DNA from: Acinetobacter wuhouensis
GTDB lineage: Bacteria > Pseudomonadota > Gammaproteobacteria > Pseudomonadales > Moraxellaceae
Direction of reading: 5' to 3'
Length of the DNA stretch: 64,000 bases
NCBI RefSeq assembly: GCF_001696605.3
Contig: NZ_CP031716.1
Location: forward strand, 2,976,001 to 3,040,000
Shown: positions 18,158 to 27,879 of the stretch, in pieces
Numbering within the stretch: position 1 is the first letter of the stretch
Layout of the letters: each line of letters opens with the position of its first letter
Made by a program: the position numbers and the translations under genes
The notes under the pieces: model-generated
What the model was told of the DNA's origin: nothing
The model's input: the letters and a program-made list of their open reading frames with translations, nothing else
The model's database searches: none

Positions 18158-18796
18158 ATGAATAGAACAATCTATCTTCAAAATACGAATATAAAAACAA
18201 AAAAAATATTTCGTATTTTACTAGCAACACTCTGCATTTGCAGTTCAGCATCTGTCTATGCTGAATCACAAACCAAAGCTGTTTGGTATCGTTATTACGA
18301 TAAGAATGGGGTTGCCAATATCAGCACATCAGTTACTCCTGCACATATTAAACATGGATATGAAGCGCTTGATCGTAACATGCAAGTGGTTCAACGAGCA
18401 AAATCTTATAATGTAGAGAAAGATTTACAACAATCCACATCACGTGCAACAGAAATTCGTAGATTAGAACAAGATACTCGCTTGAAACGCGCATATGGCA
18501 ACTCATCTGTTGCAACCAACAAACGCAATGAATTATTAAATAACTTGAAACAACAGATCGCCTTACAAAATCAAAGCCTTAAACAATACCAAGCAGATCG
18601 TATCACATTAAAAAGACAGGAAATGGAGTTTTACCGCAAAGGTAAGACCATACCCACCACGCTCAAAGAGCGAATTAAATACAACACAGAAAATATTGAA
18701 CGCACAAAAAGCTATATAGAAAATCTACAGAATACGTACCGCAATACACAAACTCACTATGATGATATTATTTCACGCTTAAAAAAACAGGAATAA
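18158..18796 (+). CDS. Exported DUF4124-like protein with C-terminal coiled coil
   Basis: 212 residues. A signal peptide (cleavage near Ala-Glu at about 35) is followed by a short DUF4124-like beta segment (Val-Trp-Tyr-Arg-Tyr-Tyr-Asp-Lys-Asn-Gly-Val-Ala-Asn-Ile-Ser). The remainder (about 85-212) is a Gln/Lys/Glu/Arg-rich helix with coiled-coil heptads. It is divergently transcribed from pilG. Envelope localisation is supported by the signal peptide; function is unknown. The DUF4124 reading is tentative because only the first 40 mature residues fit. Confidence 0.65.
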   Translation: MNRTIYLQNTNIKTKKIFRILLATLCICSSASVYAESQTKAVWYRYYDKNGVANISTSVTPAHIKHGYEALDRNMQVVQRAKSYNVEKDLQQSTSRATEIRRLEQDTRLKRAYGNSSVATNKRNELLNNLKQQIALQNQSLKQYQADRITLKRQEMEFYRKGKTIPTTLKERIKYNTENIERTKSYIENLQNTYRNTQTHYDDIISRLKKQE

Positions 18797-18963
18797 TCAC
18801 CTAATTATTTTACGTCCATCCCAATTTATTATAAATAATAAATTAACAAAGTAAGCTAAACAGTGAAATTTCTTTATAACGCTTAAATATCATACGCTCT
18901 CACTTATAAAGTTGAGTAGATCGAAATTTTAAATCAAACTAACATCAAAAATAGCCAGCTAAT

Positions 18964-18992
18964 TTTTTTATCGTATTTTTTTATCGTATAAT
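18964..18992 (+). promoter_or_regulatory. Probable proS promoter
   Basis: TATAAT at 18987-18992 is a perfect -10 box, with only a weak T-rich -35 upstream. The sequence TTTTTATCGTA is repeated in tandem across the -35/-10 interval. The start codon lies 36 bases downstream. Confidence 0.45.
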
Positions 18993-19028
18993 CTCTGCTT
19001 TAAATCTAAAAATTTTAGGACAGTTTCC

Positions 19029-20744
19029 ATGCGCGCGAGTCGCTTTTTATTTGCAACGTTAAGAGAAACCCCAAATGATGCTGAGGTCATCTCACATCAG
19101 CTTATGTTACGTGCGGGGATGATTCGTAAATTAGCTTCAGGTTTATACTCTTGGTTGCCGATGGGTGTACGCGTGCTCAATAAGGTAGAGGCGATTGTTC
19201 GCGAAGAAATGAACCGTGCAGGTTCATTGGAAACTTTAATGCCAGTCACTCAACCCGCATCACTTTGGGAAGAATCTGGTCGTTATGTACAATATGGCCC
19301 TGAACTTTTACGCTTTAAAGACCGCCATAGCAATGATTTTGTTCTTGGCCCTACGCATGAAGAAGTGATTACTGACTTAGCACGTAATGAGCTTAAAAGT
19401 TATAAACAACTTCCAATGAATTTTTATCAAATTCAAACGAAATTCCGTGATGAAATTCGCCCACGTTTTGGTGTAATGCGTTCACGTGAATTCATCATGA
19501 AAGATGCTTATTCTTTCCATGTAGACCAAGCATCTTTACAAGAAACCTATGATGTCATGTATGACACATATTGCCGTATCTTCACACGCTTGGGTTTAAA
19601 CTTCCGCCCTGTGCAAGCAGATACAGGTTCAATTGGCGGTTCAGGTTCACATGAGTTCCATGTGCTTGCTTCAAGTGGTGAAGACGATATCGCATTCTCT
19701 ACCGAATCAGATTATGCTGCCAATGTTGAAATGGCTGAAGCAGTGCTCGTTGGCGAACGCACTGCACCGACACAAGAATTAAAAATTGTTGATACGCCAA
19801 ATCAAAAAACCATTGATGATGTGTCTGCTTTCTTAGGTTCTAACCCTGCACATTCTGTTAAAGCACTCCTTGTTCAAGGTGTTGCAGAAGAAGGGAAAGC
19901 AGCTCCTGTTGTTGCATTATTCTTACGTGGTGACCATGAACTCAATGAAATTAAAGCTGAAAAGCATCCTTTAATTGCAGCACCACTGACTTTTGCTACA
20001 GAAGCTCAACTCCAAGAAAAGGGCTTAACCGCTGGTTTCTGTGGTCCACAAGGTCTTGTTGATAAAGGTTTAACTGTTATTGTCGATCGTGCTGCATCTG
20101 TGCTTTCAGACTTTGTTGCAGGTGCAAATGAAGTAGATAAACACGCAACAGGTGTTAACTGGGAACGTGATGCGAAATTTACCGAAGTTTATGACTTACG
20201 TAATGTTGTGGAAGGCGATCCTTCTCCAGATGGTCAAGGCACGATTTTGATTAAACGAGGTATCGAAGTCGGTCATATTTTCCAACTCGGTCAAAAATAC
20301 TCAGAAGCACTCGGTTGTAAAGTTTTGGGTGATGATGGTAAACCTCTTGTTGTTACAATGGGTTGTTATGGCATAGGTGTAACACGTGTTGTTGCCTCTG
20401 CAATTGAGCAAAACTTTGATGATAAAGGAATCATTTGGCCTGCAGCGATTGCACCATTTGAAATTGCAATCGTTCCAATGAATGCTCAGAAATCACCACG
20501 TACACTTGAAGCTGCTGAAACACTTTATGCTGAACTGCAAGCTGCGGGTTATGATGTGTTACTCGATGACCGTAATGAACGTCCCGGCGTTAAATTCTCT
20601 GACATTGAGCTAACAGGTATTCCACACCGCATCGTGATTGGTGAAAAAGGTTTGGATGCAGGGACTTTTGAATATAAAGGTCGTCGTGATGAAGAGTCTG
20701 TAAATCTATCTAAAGAAGAATTATTGGCTACAATTGCAAAATAA
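19029..20744 (+). CDS. proS: Prolyl-tRNA synthetase
   Basis: A 571-residue bacterial-type class II enzyme charging tRNA-Pro. The N-terminus Met-Arg-Ala-Ser-Arg-Phe-Leu and motif 2 region [13 protein letters not shown] are typical. A YbaK-like editing insertion occupies about 225-395. Motif 3 is at Gly-Cys-Tyr-Gly-Ile-Gly-Val-Thr-Arg, followed by an anticodon-binding domain with [10 protein letters not shown]. Full length. Confidence 0.97.
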   Translation: MRASRFLFATLRETPNDAEVISHQLMLRAGMIRKLASGLYSWLPMGVRVLNKVEAIVREEMNRAGSLETLMPVTQPASLWEESGRYVQYGPELLRFKDRHSNDFVLGPTHEEVITDLARNELKSYKQLPMNFYQIQTKFRDEIRPRFGVMRSREFIMKDAYSFHVDQASLQETYDVMYDTYCRIFTRLGLNFRPVQADTGSIGGSGSHEFHVLASSGEDDIAFSTESDYAANVEMAEAVLVGERTAPTQELKIVDTPNQKTIDDVSAFLGSNPAHSVKALLVQGVAEEGKAAPVVALFLRGDHELNEIKAEKHPLIAAPLTFATEAQLQEKGLTAGFCGPQGLVDKGLTVIVDRAASVLSDFVAGANEVDKHATGVNWERDAKFTEVYDLRNVVEGDPSPDGQGTILIKRGIEVGHIFQLGQKYSEALGCKVLGDDGKPLVVTMGCYGIGVTRVVASAIEQNFDDKGIIWPAAIAPFEIAIVPMNAQKSPRTLEAAETLYAELQAAGYDVLLDDRNERPGVKFSDIELTGIPHRIVIGEKGLDAGTFEYKGRRDEESVNLSKEELLATIAK

Positions 20745-20757
20745 TATCTTATTAAAA

Positions 20758-20787
20758 TAAAAATCCCGCTGCGTGCGGGATTTTTTA
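20758..20787. terminator. Bidirectional terminator between proS and the GQ-motif operon
   Basis: AAATCCCGC/GCGGGATTT with loop TGCGT, A-rich on the left and T-rich on the right. It can end both proS and the convergent exported-protein operon. Confidence 0.85.
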
Positions 20788-20800
20788 TCCATTATAATTT

Positions 20801-21781
20801 TTACAGACCACTTATTCTTACTTTTAAATCTGTTACTGAGGTACCAACTGCCCCCAAATTCCCCATTGAACCATTTTGAATATTAGCAAATGCTCCAGAC
20901 GTATTTGTAGCGCCAGCATTCCCCATGATGACATTATTAAGCCCTATATCAAATTTACTTGACTCACCTGTATTCCCAAATACAAAGCCTGATGGTTCAA
21001 CTCCTGCATAAAAACCACTTAAAGAAAACCCTTGTACTTTATCTGATCCTGAGAGCATAAAATCGAACTTTGCTCCTATGTCACCGCCTACACCACCATC
21101 AGAAATAATATTAATTCCGCATCCAGAACCTGTTGTTCCAGAATTTCCCTTACCATTTCCACAAATAGAACTAATCGAACCAGCAAATTTTATAAATTGA
21201 CTTTGAGGAACATTACCCAACTGTAAGTTTATAGTTGGAGCAGAAGGACCAAAATTAATATCAATACCATTATTCGCAGTTAAAAACTTTTGGACATCTG
21301 AATTTCTCGATGTACCTGTAAAAATAGATTTTGACATTCCTGGCATTGAAGTCGAAGATACTCCAGCTAAATACAAACCCAGTGGCCCAAGAGAAATACC
21401 TTTTATATTTTTATCAAAACTCAAAGCAATATTTGCAAAAGGCGCTCTGGCTCCACCATCAGTGTCAAATACAGCGTTAATTGTAGATGAACCAGTAGAT
21501 CCAATAAAATTTAGAGCAAACTTTTGACCACTTGCTGTACCCGCAATATTACCAGCTAGCACAAGTGAAGCAGCATTCTTATAATCAGGATTTGTCCCTA
21601 GACCATCTCGATCAATTATAGACAATTGATCAATTTGAACTTTACTGACACCTATACCTACATTAATCCCACTCTGACCTGTCGCTTCAGATAGATTTTC
21701 ATCATCCAGAGGTTGCATCGCCACTGCAAATGGGCTAAGTACCAATAAAGATATACATCCAAGTTTTTTACTTATTTTCAT
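20801..21781 (-). CDS. Exported GQ-motif protein, 326 aa (fourth gene of putative operon)
   Basis: A signal peptide (about 1-21, cleavage after Ala-Val-Ala) is followed at once by Leu-Asp-Asp-Glu-Asn-Leu-Ser-Glu-Ala-Thr-Gly-Gln-Ser-Gly (25-38), the motif shared across this cluster. The rest is Gly/Ser/Asn-rich with short alternating strands (Val-Gln-Ile-Asp-Gln-Leu-Ser, Gly-Ile-Ser-Leu-Gly-Pro-Leu-Gly) and one close Cys pair near 206-218, suggesting a beta-rich surface or periplasmic protein. The motif resembles that of FilA/DUF6160-type proteins, but no pilus genes accompany it. Function not recognised. It lies 101 bases after the preceding gene. Confidence 0.7.
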   Translation of the reverse strand: MKISKKLGCISLLVLSPFAVAMQPLDDENLSEATGQSGINVGIGVSKVQIDQLSIIDRDGLGTNPDYKNAASLVLAGNIAGTASGQKFALNFIGSTGSSTINAVFDTDGGARAPFANIALSFDKNIKGISLGPLGLYLAGVSSTSMPGMSKSIFTGTSRNSDVQKFLTANNGIDINFGPSAPTINLQLGNVPQSQFIKFAGSISSICGNGKGNSGTTGSGCGINIISDGGVGGDIGAKFDFMLSGSDKVQGFSLSGFYAGVEPSGFVFGNTGESSKFDIGLNNVIMGNAGATNTSGAFANIQNGSMGNLGAVGTSVTDLKVRISGL

Positions 21782-21882
21782 TATCCTAATCCTTAGGAAA
21801 ACTTATAATTGCCTACCACATCACAGTCTATTGAAAAGTTTCTTATATTAAAAGCAGAAACCGACCAATAACAAATCAAAAA

Positions 21883-24282
21883 TTAATTTCTCGGAATAAT
21901 ATTAAACTGACTCGTTAAACGACCACCTGTTAGAGCGACTTCTCCCAATCGAGAACCAGCATTCACACCTGTAGATGCAGGCGGATAGAAATTTAAATCA
22001 CGCGCTCTAAAGACTCCATCAGCACTATTACTTGGATTAAATTGAAGGCTCGCATTAAACCCAACTTGACCATCACCAGTACTAGAGTTTTTACCGATGA
22101 CAATCGCATTATTGAAACCCAATTCACCAGTTAAATTATCCAGACCTAAAGCTGAACCATTAATGGGGTCAGAAATTTGAATCGTGTTTGTTGACCCTTT
22201 AAGCTTTAAATCACCAATAACGCTTAAACGACTACCTGTACCATCAGCTAGGATTTCACTATTTGGGATTAAAGAAAGATTCATATCTCCACCAAATCGA
22301 ACTTTCATCCCCATTAAAACGTCATCGCTTTTTGAAAAGTTTTTTATATCAGAAACACTTTGAGCTTTACAAGCCGCAGAACCTGCATTCGCTGCACCAG
22401 TTAAACAAGATGCATAAGTCGTACCTGGTAGATAACCGGCTGCAACTTCTGCAGCCATAACAACTAACATATTATTTAAACTTAAATTTAAACTTCCATT
22501 CTCCACACCGATATTGCCATTACCCTTGAGTAACATATCAACATTTCTAAGTCCCATATAATAATCTTTAGCACCGTCAATGACCATTATAGAAGTAGTT
22601 TTTGAACCATCAGCATTTTTACCTTGGGTACTCATACCCAATGAAAATCCAAGACGCGGAGTTGTGCCAGAATCAGCAACTTTAGTCTTATTTCCATTTA
22701 AATCAAAAAAATAGGAACTAGATGCATCAGCATTGACGCCTGAAATTGCAAAATTGGCATTCAAGTTATAGAAAGGTAAGGCAAGCCCCCATTTATTATC
22801 TAAACCATTATTAGCATTATTCGAAAATAAATTAGATGCAGCTACGTTCGCACTACTTGTAAAGCGCCCTCTTCTTGAGATTGCTTGGAATTCCCCACCA
22901 CGTATTGACGTCACTAAACTATATGGGCGGTTATTCGTTAAATTACTCGCTACAGTTGTATACAAATCTTGCTTATAATCTTCAACACTTGTTAGTTTCT
23001 GACCATTACCAAAAAGAGAATTCTGAAAAACTGTATTTGGAGGTAAAGTAACCTGCTTTGAGTCAGTCAAATTAATGTAAACATCACCTGTATCAAATGA
23101 AGCTCGATTCGCTTTTAGCAAACCTGTTAAATTACCAAATTCAAATCCATAAGTATTTAAACCTGCACCGCCGATTTCAAGTGTTGTCGCACTACCGCCA
23201 GTAGCCAACATTGGATCCGAATCTTTGGTAAAGTCTGTTTTCATTCGAAATGCTATGCCTGATTCACCAGCAATACCTTTGTTTTGGTCTGCCTTGTCTG
23301 AATTGATTGCAGAACCCAACAAATTACCCGCGTTTTGCATACCACGGAACTGTAAAAAACTATTTACCATCCGTCCACTCGCGCCAACTCTGATCAATCC
23401 TTTTGCCCCTGTTGGAGTATTAGTACTGTCTAGTGAATAAGCATTGGTTGATGTAACACCCTTATTAAGCATAATCTCAAGATTTAAACCCGCATTTGTT
23501 GTCGAACTCCCTCCATAAGTACCAGTGTTTACAAGATTAGCTGATGCTGAATCTACAACACGAGTTAAATCAACATAGCCATTTACAGTACCTGAATTCG
23601 TCTGTAGTTTAAATCCTTCAATTGGGTCAACAAATATAAATCCTTGCCCTTTAAAGTTAAAATTAAAATTCTTTAAAATTAACTGATTAAGCTGTCCAGA
23701 TGCACTTACCTGTCCCAAATAGATATTTGCATTTTGCAAGCCAAGATTAAGCTCAGCAAGGTCGGTTTTGCTCAAAATCCCATTGGTTGTCTTTAAGCCG
23801 AAATGTGTATTTGAAGTCGTTTGTACAGCTAAACTACCTATTTTTGCACTACAACGAGTTCCACTTATAGCACTATCACAAATTTGAAAAGACTCTACCG
23901 TTAAAAGCATAGGTGACAAGCTTAAATCTAAGTTTGTAGCAACTTTATTATCAACCGTTCCCATATTTAGCTTCATGTCAGCAGTTAATGGTGTCGATGA
24001 AATATTACTTTTTTGCAACTTTACTGTATTTGCTATGGCAGTCAAACTTTGATCTGTAGCATCAGACTCAGCACGCCCTGACTGATCAGTCCAATACAAC
24101 GTTTTAATATTTGATTCTTTTAAAGACGCTTCAATATGAATACCATCTTGACCATTTATAGCACGAAGATCACCATCATCTAAAGCCTGTAAAGCATGAG
24201 CAGACATATGAACAAAAAGTATGCTCAATGATAAAGTATTTAAGATAATTTTTTTCGGACATTTTTTTTGTTTAATATTCAT
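21883..24282 (-). CDS. Exported GQ-motif protein, 799 aa (third gene of putative operon)
   Basis: The signal peptide (about 1-30, Ala-His-Ala) is followed by Leu-Asp-Asp-Gly-Asp-Leu-Arg-Ala-Ile-Asn-Gly-Gln-Asp-Gly (34-47), then Ile-His-Ile-Glu-Ala-Ser-Leu. The body is a long run of Asn/Ser/Gly-rich beta segments repeating patterns such as Asn-Leu-Ser-Leu-x-x-Met and Gly-Asp-Leu-Lys-Leu-Lys-Gly. There are few Cys and no transmembrane helix beyond the signal. No autotransporter barrel or anchor is visible. Function unknown; a large secreted or outer-surface beta-solenoid-like protein is the likely class. Confidence 0.7.
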   Translation of the reverse strand: MNIKQKKCPKKIILNTLSLSILFVHMSAHALQALDDGDLRAINGQDGIHIEASLKESNIKTLYWTDQSGRAESDATDQSLTAIANTVKLQKSNISSTPLTADMKLNMGTVDNKVATNLDLSLSPMLLTVESFQICDSAISGTRCSAKIGSLAVQTTSNTHFGLKTTNGILSKTDLAELNLGLQNANIYLGQVSASGQLNQLILKNFNFNFKGQGFIFVDPIEGFKLQTNSGTVNGYVDLTRVVDSASANLVNTGTYGGSSTTNAGLNLEIMLNKGVTSTNAYSLDSTNTPTGAKGLIRVGASGRMVNSFLQFRGMQNAGNLLGSAINSDKADQNKGIAGESGIAFRMKTDFTKDSDPMLATGGSATTLEIGGAGLNTYGFEFGNLTGLLKANRASFDTGDVYINLTDSKQVTLPPNTVFQNSLFGNGQKLTSVEDYKQDLYTTVASNLTNNRPYSLVTSIRGGEFQAISRRGRFTSSANVAASNLFSNNANNGLDNKWGLALPFYNLNANFAISGVNADASSSYFFDLNGNKTKVADSGTTPRLGFSLGMSTQGKNADGSKTTSIMVIDGAKDYYMGLRNVDMLLKGNGNIGVENGSLNLSLNNMLVVMAAEVAAGYLPGTTYASCLTGAANAGSAACKAQSVSDIKNFSKSDDVLMGMKVRFGGDMNLSLIPNSEILADGTGSRLSVIGDLKLKGSTNTIQISDPINGSALGLDNLTGELGFNNAIVIGKNSSTGDGQVGFNASLQFNPSNSADGVFRARDLNFYPPASTGVNAGSRLGEVALTGGRLTSQFNIIPRN

Positions 24283-24307
24283 CCTTGATCCCTCAGATTC
24301 TAACTAT

Positions 24308-25060
24308 TTACAAACAACGAGGATGTGAACTATCACAACTAAACATCATCATCTGCCCTTGCAAAGCAAGGTTCCCATTCATCTGCATTCCCATGAAACC
24401 TTTTTCTTTACCAACATCATATAAATTTGCAGTTGTAGCACCACTTGCGACAGTCCCTGTTTTTGCAGGAACTGCTGTATAAGTTCCAGTATTTAAGTAA
24501 CCGTATGTACTCTGACCTGTTGGTTCAGTAAGCACATTTTTACTTGTTTGCGTGCTCACAAATCCATCTTGTTCGATTGAAAGTGCATTAAATCCAAAAT
24601 TACGAATTTGTATAGGCATACTCGATAAAAAGCCCAATTGAATCGCTGGCTTAATCACATTTCCAATAACTAAGTCTGTACCATCTAAGCTTAGTTTTTG
24701 AATATTCATCGTTCCTTGCACGCCTTTCATTACTAACCACAAGCGATTTCCCGATGTATCATCTGGCATATATCCAGATGGATAATTCGCCGTATCTGTC
24801 GTTGGCTTCACAAAGCGCTTATTGGGTGAAATTGCAAGGCGACAAAATTGGATTTTTGCTGGATCACAGTTAAACGTGGGTTTCGTTCCATCGTTTAACT
24901 GTACATTTGTTAACACATTCTGATTTAATGAAAGCTTTAATGATAAATCAGCACCCGCTTGGCCTTCCACTTGTTGTAAATCAGAATCAGATAACACTTC
25001 CATAGCATTTAATTGGAAACTAACTATACTCGTTAAAAAAAGAAGCATCATTTTTTTCAT
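24308..25060 (-). CDS. Exported GQ-motif protein, 250 aa (second gene of putative operon)
   Basis: The signal peptide (1-19) is followed by Leu-Ser-Asp-Ser-Asp-Leu-Gln-Gln-Val-Glu-Gly-Gln-Ala-Gly (23-36), then strands Leu-Ser-Leu-Lys-Leu-Ser-Leu. Two Cys lie near 65-73 (Asn-Cys-Asp-Pro...Gln-Phe-Cys-Arg), and the last seven residues contain two more (Ser-Cys-Asp-Ser-Ser-His-Pro-Arg-Cys-Leu), so disulfides are likely. The gene begins 14 bases after the upstream gene ends and stops 25 bases before the next, which supports one transcript. Function unknown. Confidence 0.7.
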   Translation of the reverse strand: MKKMMLLFLTSIVSFQLNAMEVLSDSDLQQVEGQAGADLSLKLSLNQNVLTNVQLNDGTKPTFNCDPAKIQFCRLAISPNKRFVKPTTDTANYPSGYMPDDTSGNRLWLVMKGVQGTMNIQKLSLDGTDLVIGNVIKPAIQLGFLSSMPIQIRNFGFNALSIEQDGFVSTQTSKNVLTEPTGQSTYGYLNTGTYTAVPAKTGTVASGATTANLYDVGKEKGFMGMQMNGNLALQGQMMMFSCDSSHPRCL

Positions 25061-25074
25061 TTTTTTCTCCTTTC

Positions 25075-27357
25075 CTATAAACCTTTAGTTGTTAATTTCA
25101 AATGTTGTATTAGAACCCCATCAATCACAGCTGAACCTAGATTATTCATAGGGGATGTTAGTGTTGTTGTACCTAAAGGAACACCCGAAGTTGGATCAGC
25201 AGTACTCGTCCACGTAGTTCCTGTATAATTTGCACCATAAGCATTTAACACACTTTGCGCTAAAGTAGACCCTTTCGCTCCGCCCCCCCATGTAGGTACT
25301 GCCCATTGTCCTGATTCAATATTAATATTTGAACAATACCCAGAATCACCAGCACAAGAGCTCCAACCCATTTTCCCCCAGCCTTTTCCAACTACATACC
25401 CATTGTGAACAACATTTGGTGCATAACCCAAATCGACTAAATTACCAGAAGCATCTTTAATTTGCGTATTTGCAAGCGTATTTGCAGAACCAGAAGCGGT
25501 ACAGTTTAATTTAGTATCCGAAAGGCATGCGACATTAAAACTAGGTATATTCACCCAAGCAGCATTTGTATTAAATGGATTATAACAAGCCCCACTACCT
25601 CCACCACTCGCTGCACCACTACATCCATTCGTTACAGCATTTCCCCAAGTGACACCATCTGCTTGTAGATATTGCCATGCATTATTGACTGCACGTCTTT
25701 GTTGCATTTGCAGTTGATAATAAATTTGCTGACTTTTCACTCCAGCTACCACTGAAGATAATGCACCAAATGAAATACCCACAGCACCTGCTGTTTTATC
25801 TGCCAGTAGTGTATTACCTCCATCTGGACTATAAACAGTACCTATACTAATACTGCTATGTGTCGCATTTGATCGCTGATATCCAGCTATAACATTTTCC
25901 ACATCAACATCTGTTCTGCCACATTTATACACATTACAAGTCGAACCTAAATATGTAGAAGAAGTTGGATTACTATAATCTGTATAAATTTTTTCATATA
26001 TCGCAGCTTTGTTTGGAATTCTTGTCAACTCCAAGCTAAAGTTTTTACCATCCGAACCTAATATCAGAGGTTGATAAACAGAACCTAAAACTAGGTTAGT
26101 ATTTAAGTTATAAATATAAATACCTTCATTTGCATTAAAAGTTGGGGCTAAAGTATTATTCAAAGCTGGCGTTGCTAAGTTAGCAGTATCTGTCGTTTCT
26201 TGAGTGCTCAATCTCAATACATGATCATTTAGGTTCGCTGGAGCTGTCCAGTTCCCAGTAGTATAATCATATGCGGTATCTAGTGTTCTTAGACGATACT
26301 GTGAAGCTACACTTTGTGAAATATGATTTGCCGTACTCGTATTCGGTTGCCCTAAAAAAACTGTTGAATAACGATTTGTGGTTGATTGTGTTTTTGTTAC
26401 AGAACCATTCGTGATTCCAGTTGCTAATAATTTTGAGCCATCACCACTATTAAAGCGTAGAACCCCCGCCATACCTAGAGTATTGTTATAAAACTTACTC
26501 ATACCATTTGCATTATCAGCCCCACCCAAGGTCTGAAACATTTGTATCTTGCTACCATTTATACCAAAACCATTCCAAACACCTTGCAAGCGTATTCTAT
26601 TTGCACGATCCTCTGCAGTTGTGCTAAATAACTCACCTAGCTTAAATTGATCTGCACTACCTTCACTTTTGCTTTGGTCAAGAACAAATGCATCTGCCCA
26701 AAGACCTAGTTTTAAGTTATATGCATCCTTACCCATTGAGTCGACTGCTTTTGTCGTGAGTGCATTATTACTTTTATCAAATGAATATATATTTTCATAC
26801 AATGGTGCTTCAAAATTTAAATACGTTACAGAACCAGATCCCGCACCAAAATCCGGAACATTATTATCCGTTTTAACATTTAAAATCCAAGGGTTTGCTG
26901 CTGTTCCCCAGCTTTTTATCGCCGCGTTTGCGACATTATTGGTCAAGCCAGCATCCAAGCGACTATTTGCATCATTATTTGCGTTCTTTGAAACAGCCAA
27001 ACCATATAAGTATAAATCTGCTTTACCCACAGAGTGATCTGTTGCCGTGACCGAAAGATCTTTATTTGTATCCTGAACCACAGACGTAAGAGGTCCTACA
27101 GGGATATAGTGGATATAACCAATATCCTGATTCCGTTTTGTAGCATCCAATATATTGGCTTCAGTTTGATTTGCTCCAACACCTTGAAATACCATATATG
27201 CATTTTGCGGAAGCAAAGCAATCCCCTCACCCGTGGTATCACCTAACTTTTCATCTGTAAGTTCTTGGAGGGCGAAGCAAGATTGGCTAATACATAAGCC
27301 AATAAAACTCGCTAAAACGGTTTTATGAAATTTTACCGTATAATTGAGTGTAGTCAT
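25075..27357 (-). CDS. Exported GQ-motif-like protein, 760 aa (first gene of putative operon)
   Basis: The signal peptide (about 1-29, Ser-Cys-Phe-Ala) is followed by Leu-Thr-Asp-Glu-Lys-Leu-Gly-Asp-Thr-Thr-Gly-Glu-Gly (33-45); the usual Gln is Glu here. The remainder is Thr/Asn/Gly-rich with many Tyr and two Cys-rich stretches (Ser-Thr-Cys-Asn-Val-Tyr-Lys-Cys-Gly and Ser-Ser-Cys-Ala-Gly-Asp-Ser-Gly-Tyr-Cys-Ser-Asn). It ends in Leu-Ile-Gln-His-Leu-Lys-Leu-Thr-Thr-Lys-Gly-Leu. GGAAGG lies 6 bases before the start. Function not recognised; export is supported by the signal peptide. Confidence 0.7.
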   Translation of the reverse strand: MTTLNYTVKFHKTVLASFIGLCISQSCFALQELTDEKLGDTTGEGIALLPQNAYMVFQGVGANQTEANILDATKRNQDIGYIHYIPVGPLTSVVQDTNKDLSVTATDHSVGKADLYLYGLAVSKNANNDANSRLDAGLTNNVANAAIKSWGTAANPWILNVKTDNNVPDFGAGSGSVTYLNFEAPLYENIYSFDKSNNALTTKAVDSMGKDAYNLKLGLWADAFVLDQSKSEGSADQFKLGELFSTTAEDRANRIRLQGVWNGFGINGSKIQMFQTLGGADNANGMSKFYNNTLGMAGVLRFNSGDGSKLLATGITNGSVTKTQSTTNRYSTVFLGQPNTSTANHISQSVASQYRLRTLDTAYDYTTGNWTAPANLNDHVLRLSTQETTDTANLATPALNNTLAPTFNANEGIYIYNLNTNLVLGSVYQPLILGSDGKNFSLELTRIPNKAAIYEKIYTDYSNPTSSTYLGSTCNVYKCGRTDVDVENVIAGYQRSNATHSSISIGTVYSPDGGNTLLADKTAGAVGISFGALSSVVAGVKSQQIYYQLQMQQRRAVNNAWQYLQADGVTWGNAVTNGCSGAASGGGSGACYNPFNTNAAWVNIPSFNVACLSDTKLNCTASGSANTLANTQIKDASGNLVDLGYAPNVVHNGYVVGKGWGKMGWSSCAGDSGYCSNINIESGQWAVPTWGGGAKGSTLAQSVLNAYGANYTGTTWTSTADPTSGVPLGTTTLTSPMNNLGSAVIDGVLIQHLKLTTKGL

Positions 27358-27610
27358 CTGTGACCTTCCTTTGTTATACGATGCTCCGCACCATATTTTA
27401 TTTTATTTCTAAATTCCTACTACTATGTAAATCTTCAATCCTACGTTACACAGTATTGTTAGCTATATCACACTTTATAATATGTAATTTAATTCATTAT
27501 GACAAAGTTTTTTAGTTAAAATATATTACTTTCCGACAAACGTATTTTTATAGCCATAAAAAAAGCAATAGCATTTTCATCCTATCACTTTCTATACTTT
27601 CATAAAAACT

Positions 27611-27840
27611 CTAGCAAAATTTGAGGCTACCATAGCAGTTTGGTTGAAAACTCTGTGCTCCTAGCTTCAAGTTCTCCAAAGGTAAAGTAACTCTTTGACC
27701 TGATAAATTAATTGGGTCTGTAATAGGTAAATCCCCCCCTAAACACCCACTATATCCATTACAAGTAATATAATTAGCATATAAATAATCATTTACCTTT
27801 GGAAGAACTTGCTTCAATAAAGCATCTTCAATTTTTATAC
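27611..27840 (-). pseudogene. C-terminal fragment of IS-split GQ-motif paralogue
   Basis: About 76 codons in the same frame as the fragment at 29150-30263. Joining base 29150 directly to 27837 (dropping one TAC copy) gives Gly-Asp-Val-Thr-Pro-Ser-Lys-Gly-Ile-Lys-Ile-Glu and a protein that ends Pro-Asn-Cys-Tyr-Gly-Ser-Leu-Lys-Phe-Cys. The intact paralogue at 33723 has the same ending. The fragment has lost its own promoter and start. Confidence 0.85.
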
Positions 27841-27879
27841 TGAACCGTACCGGGTTTGTCGGAGACTTTTTTATTTAAG

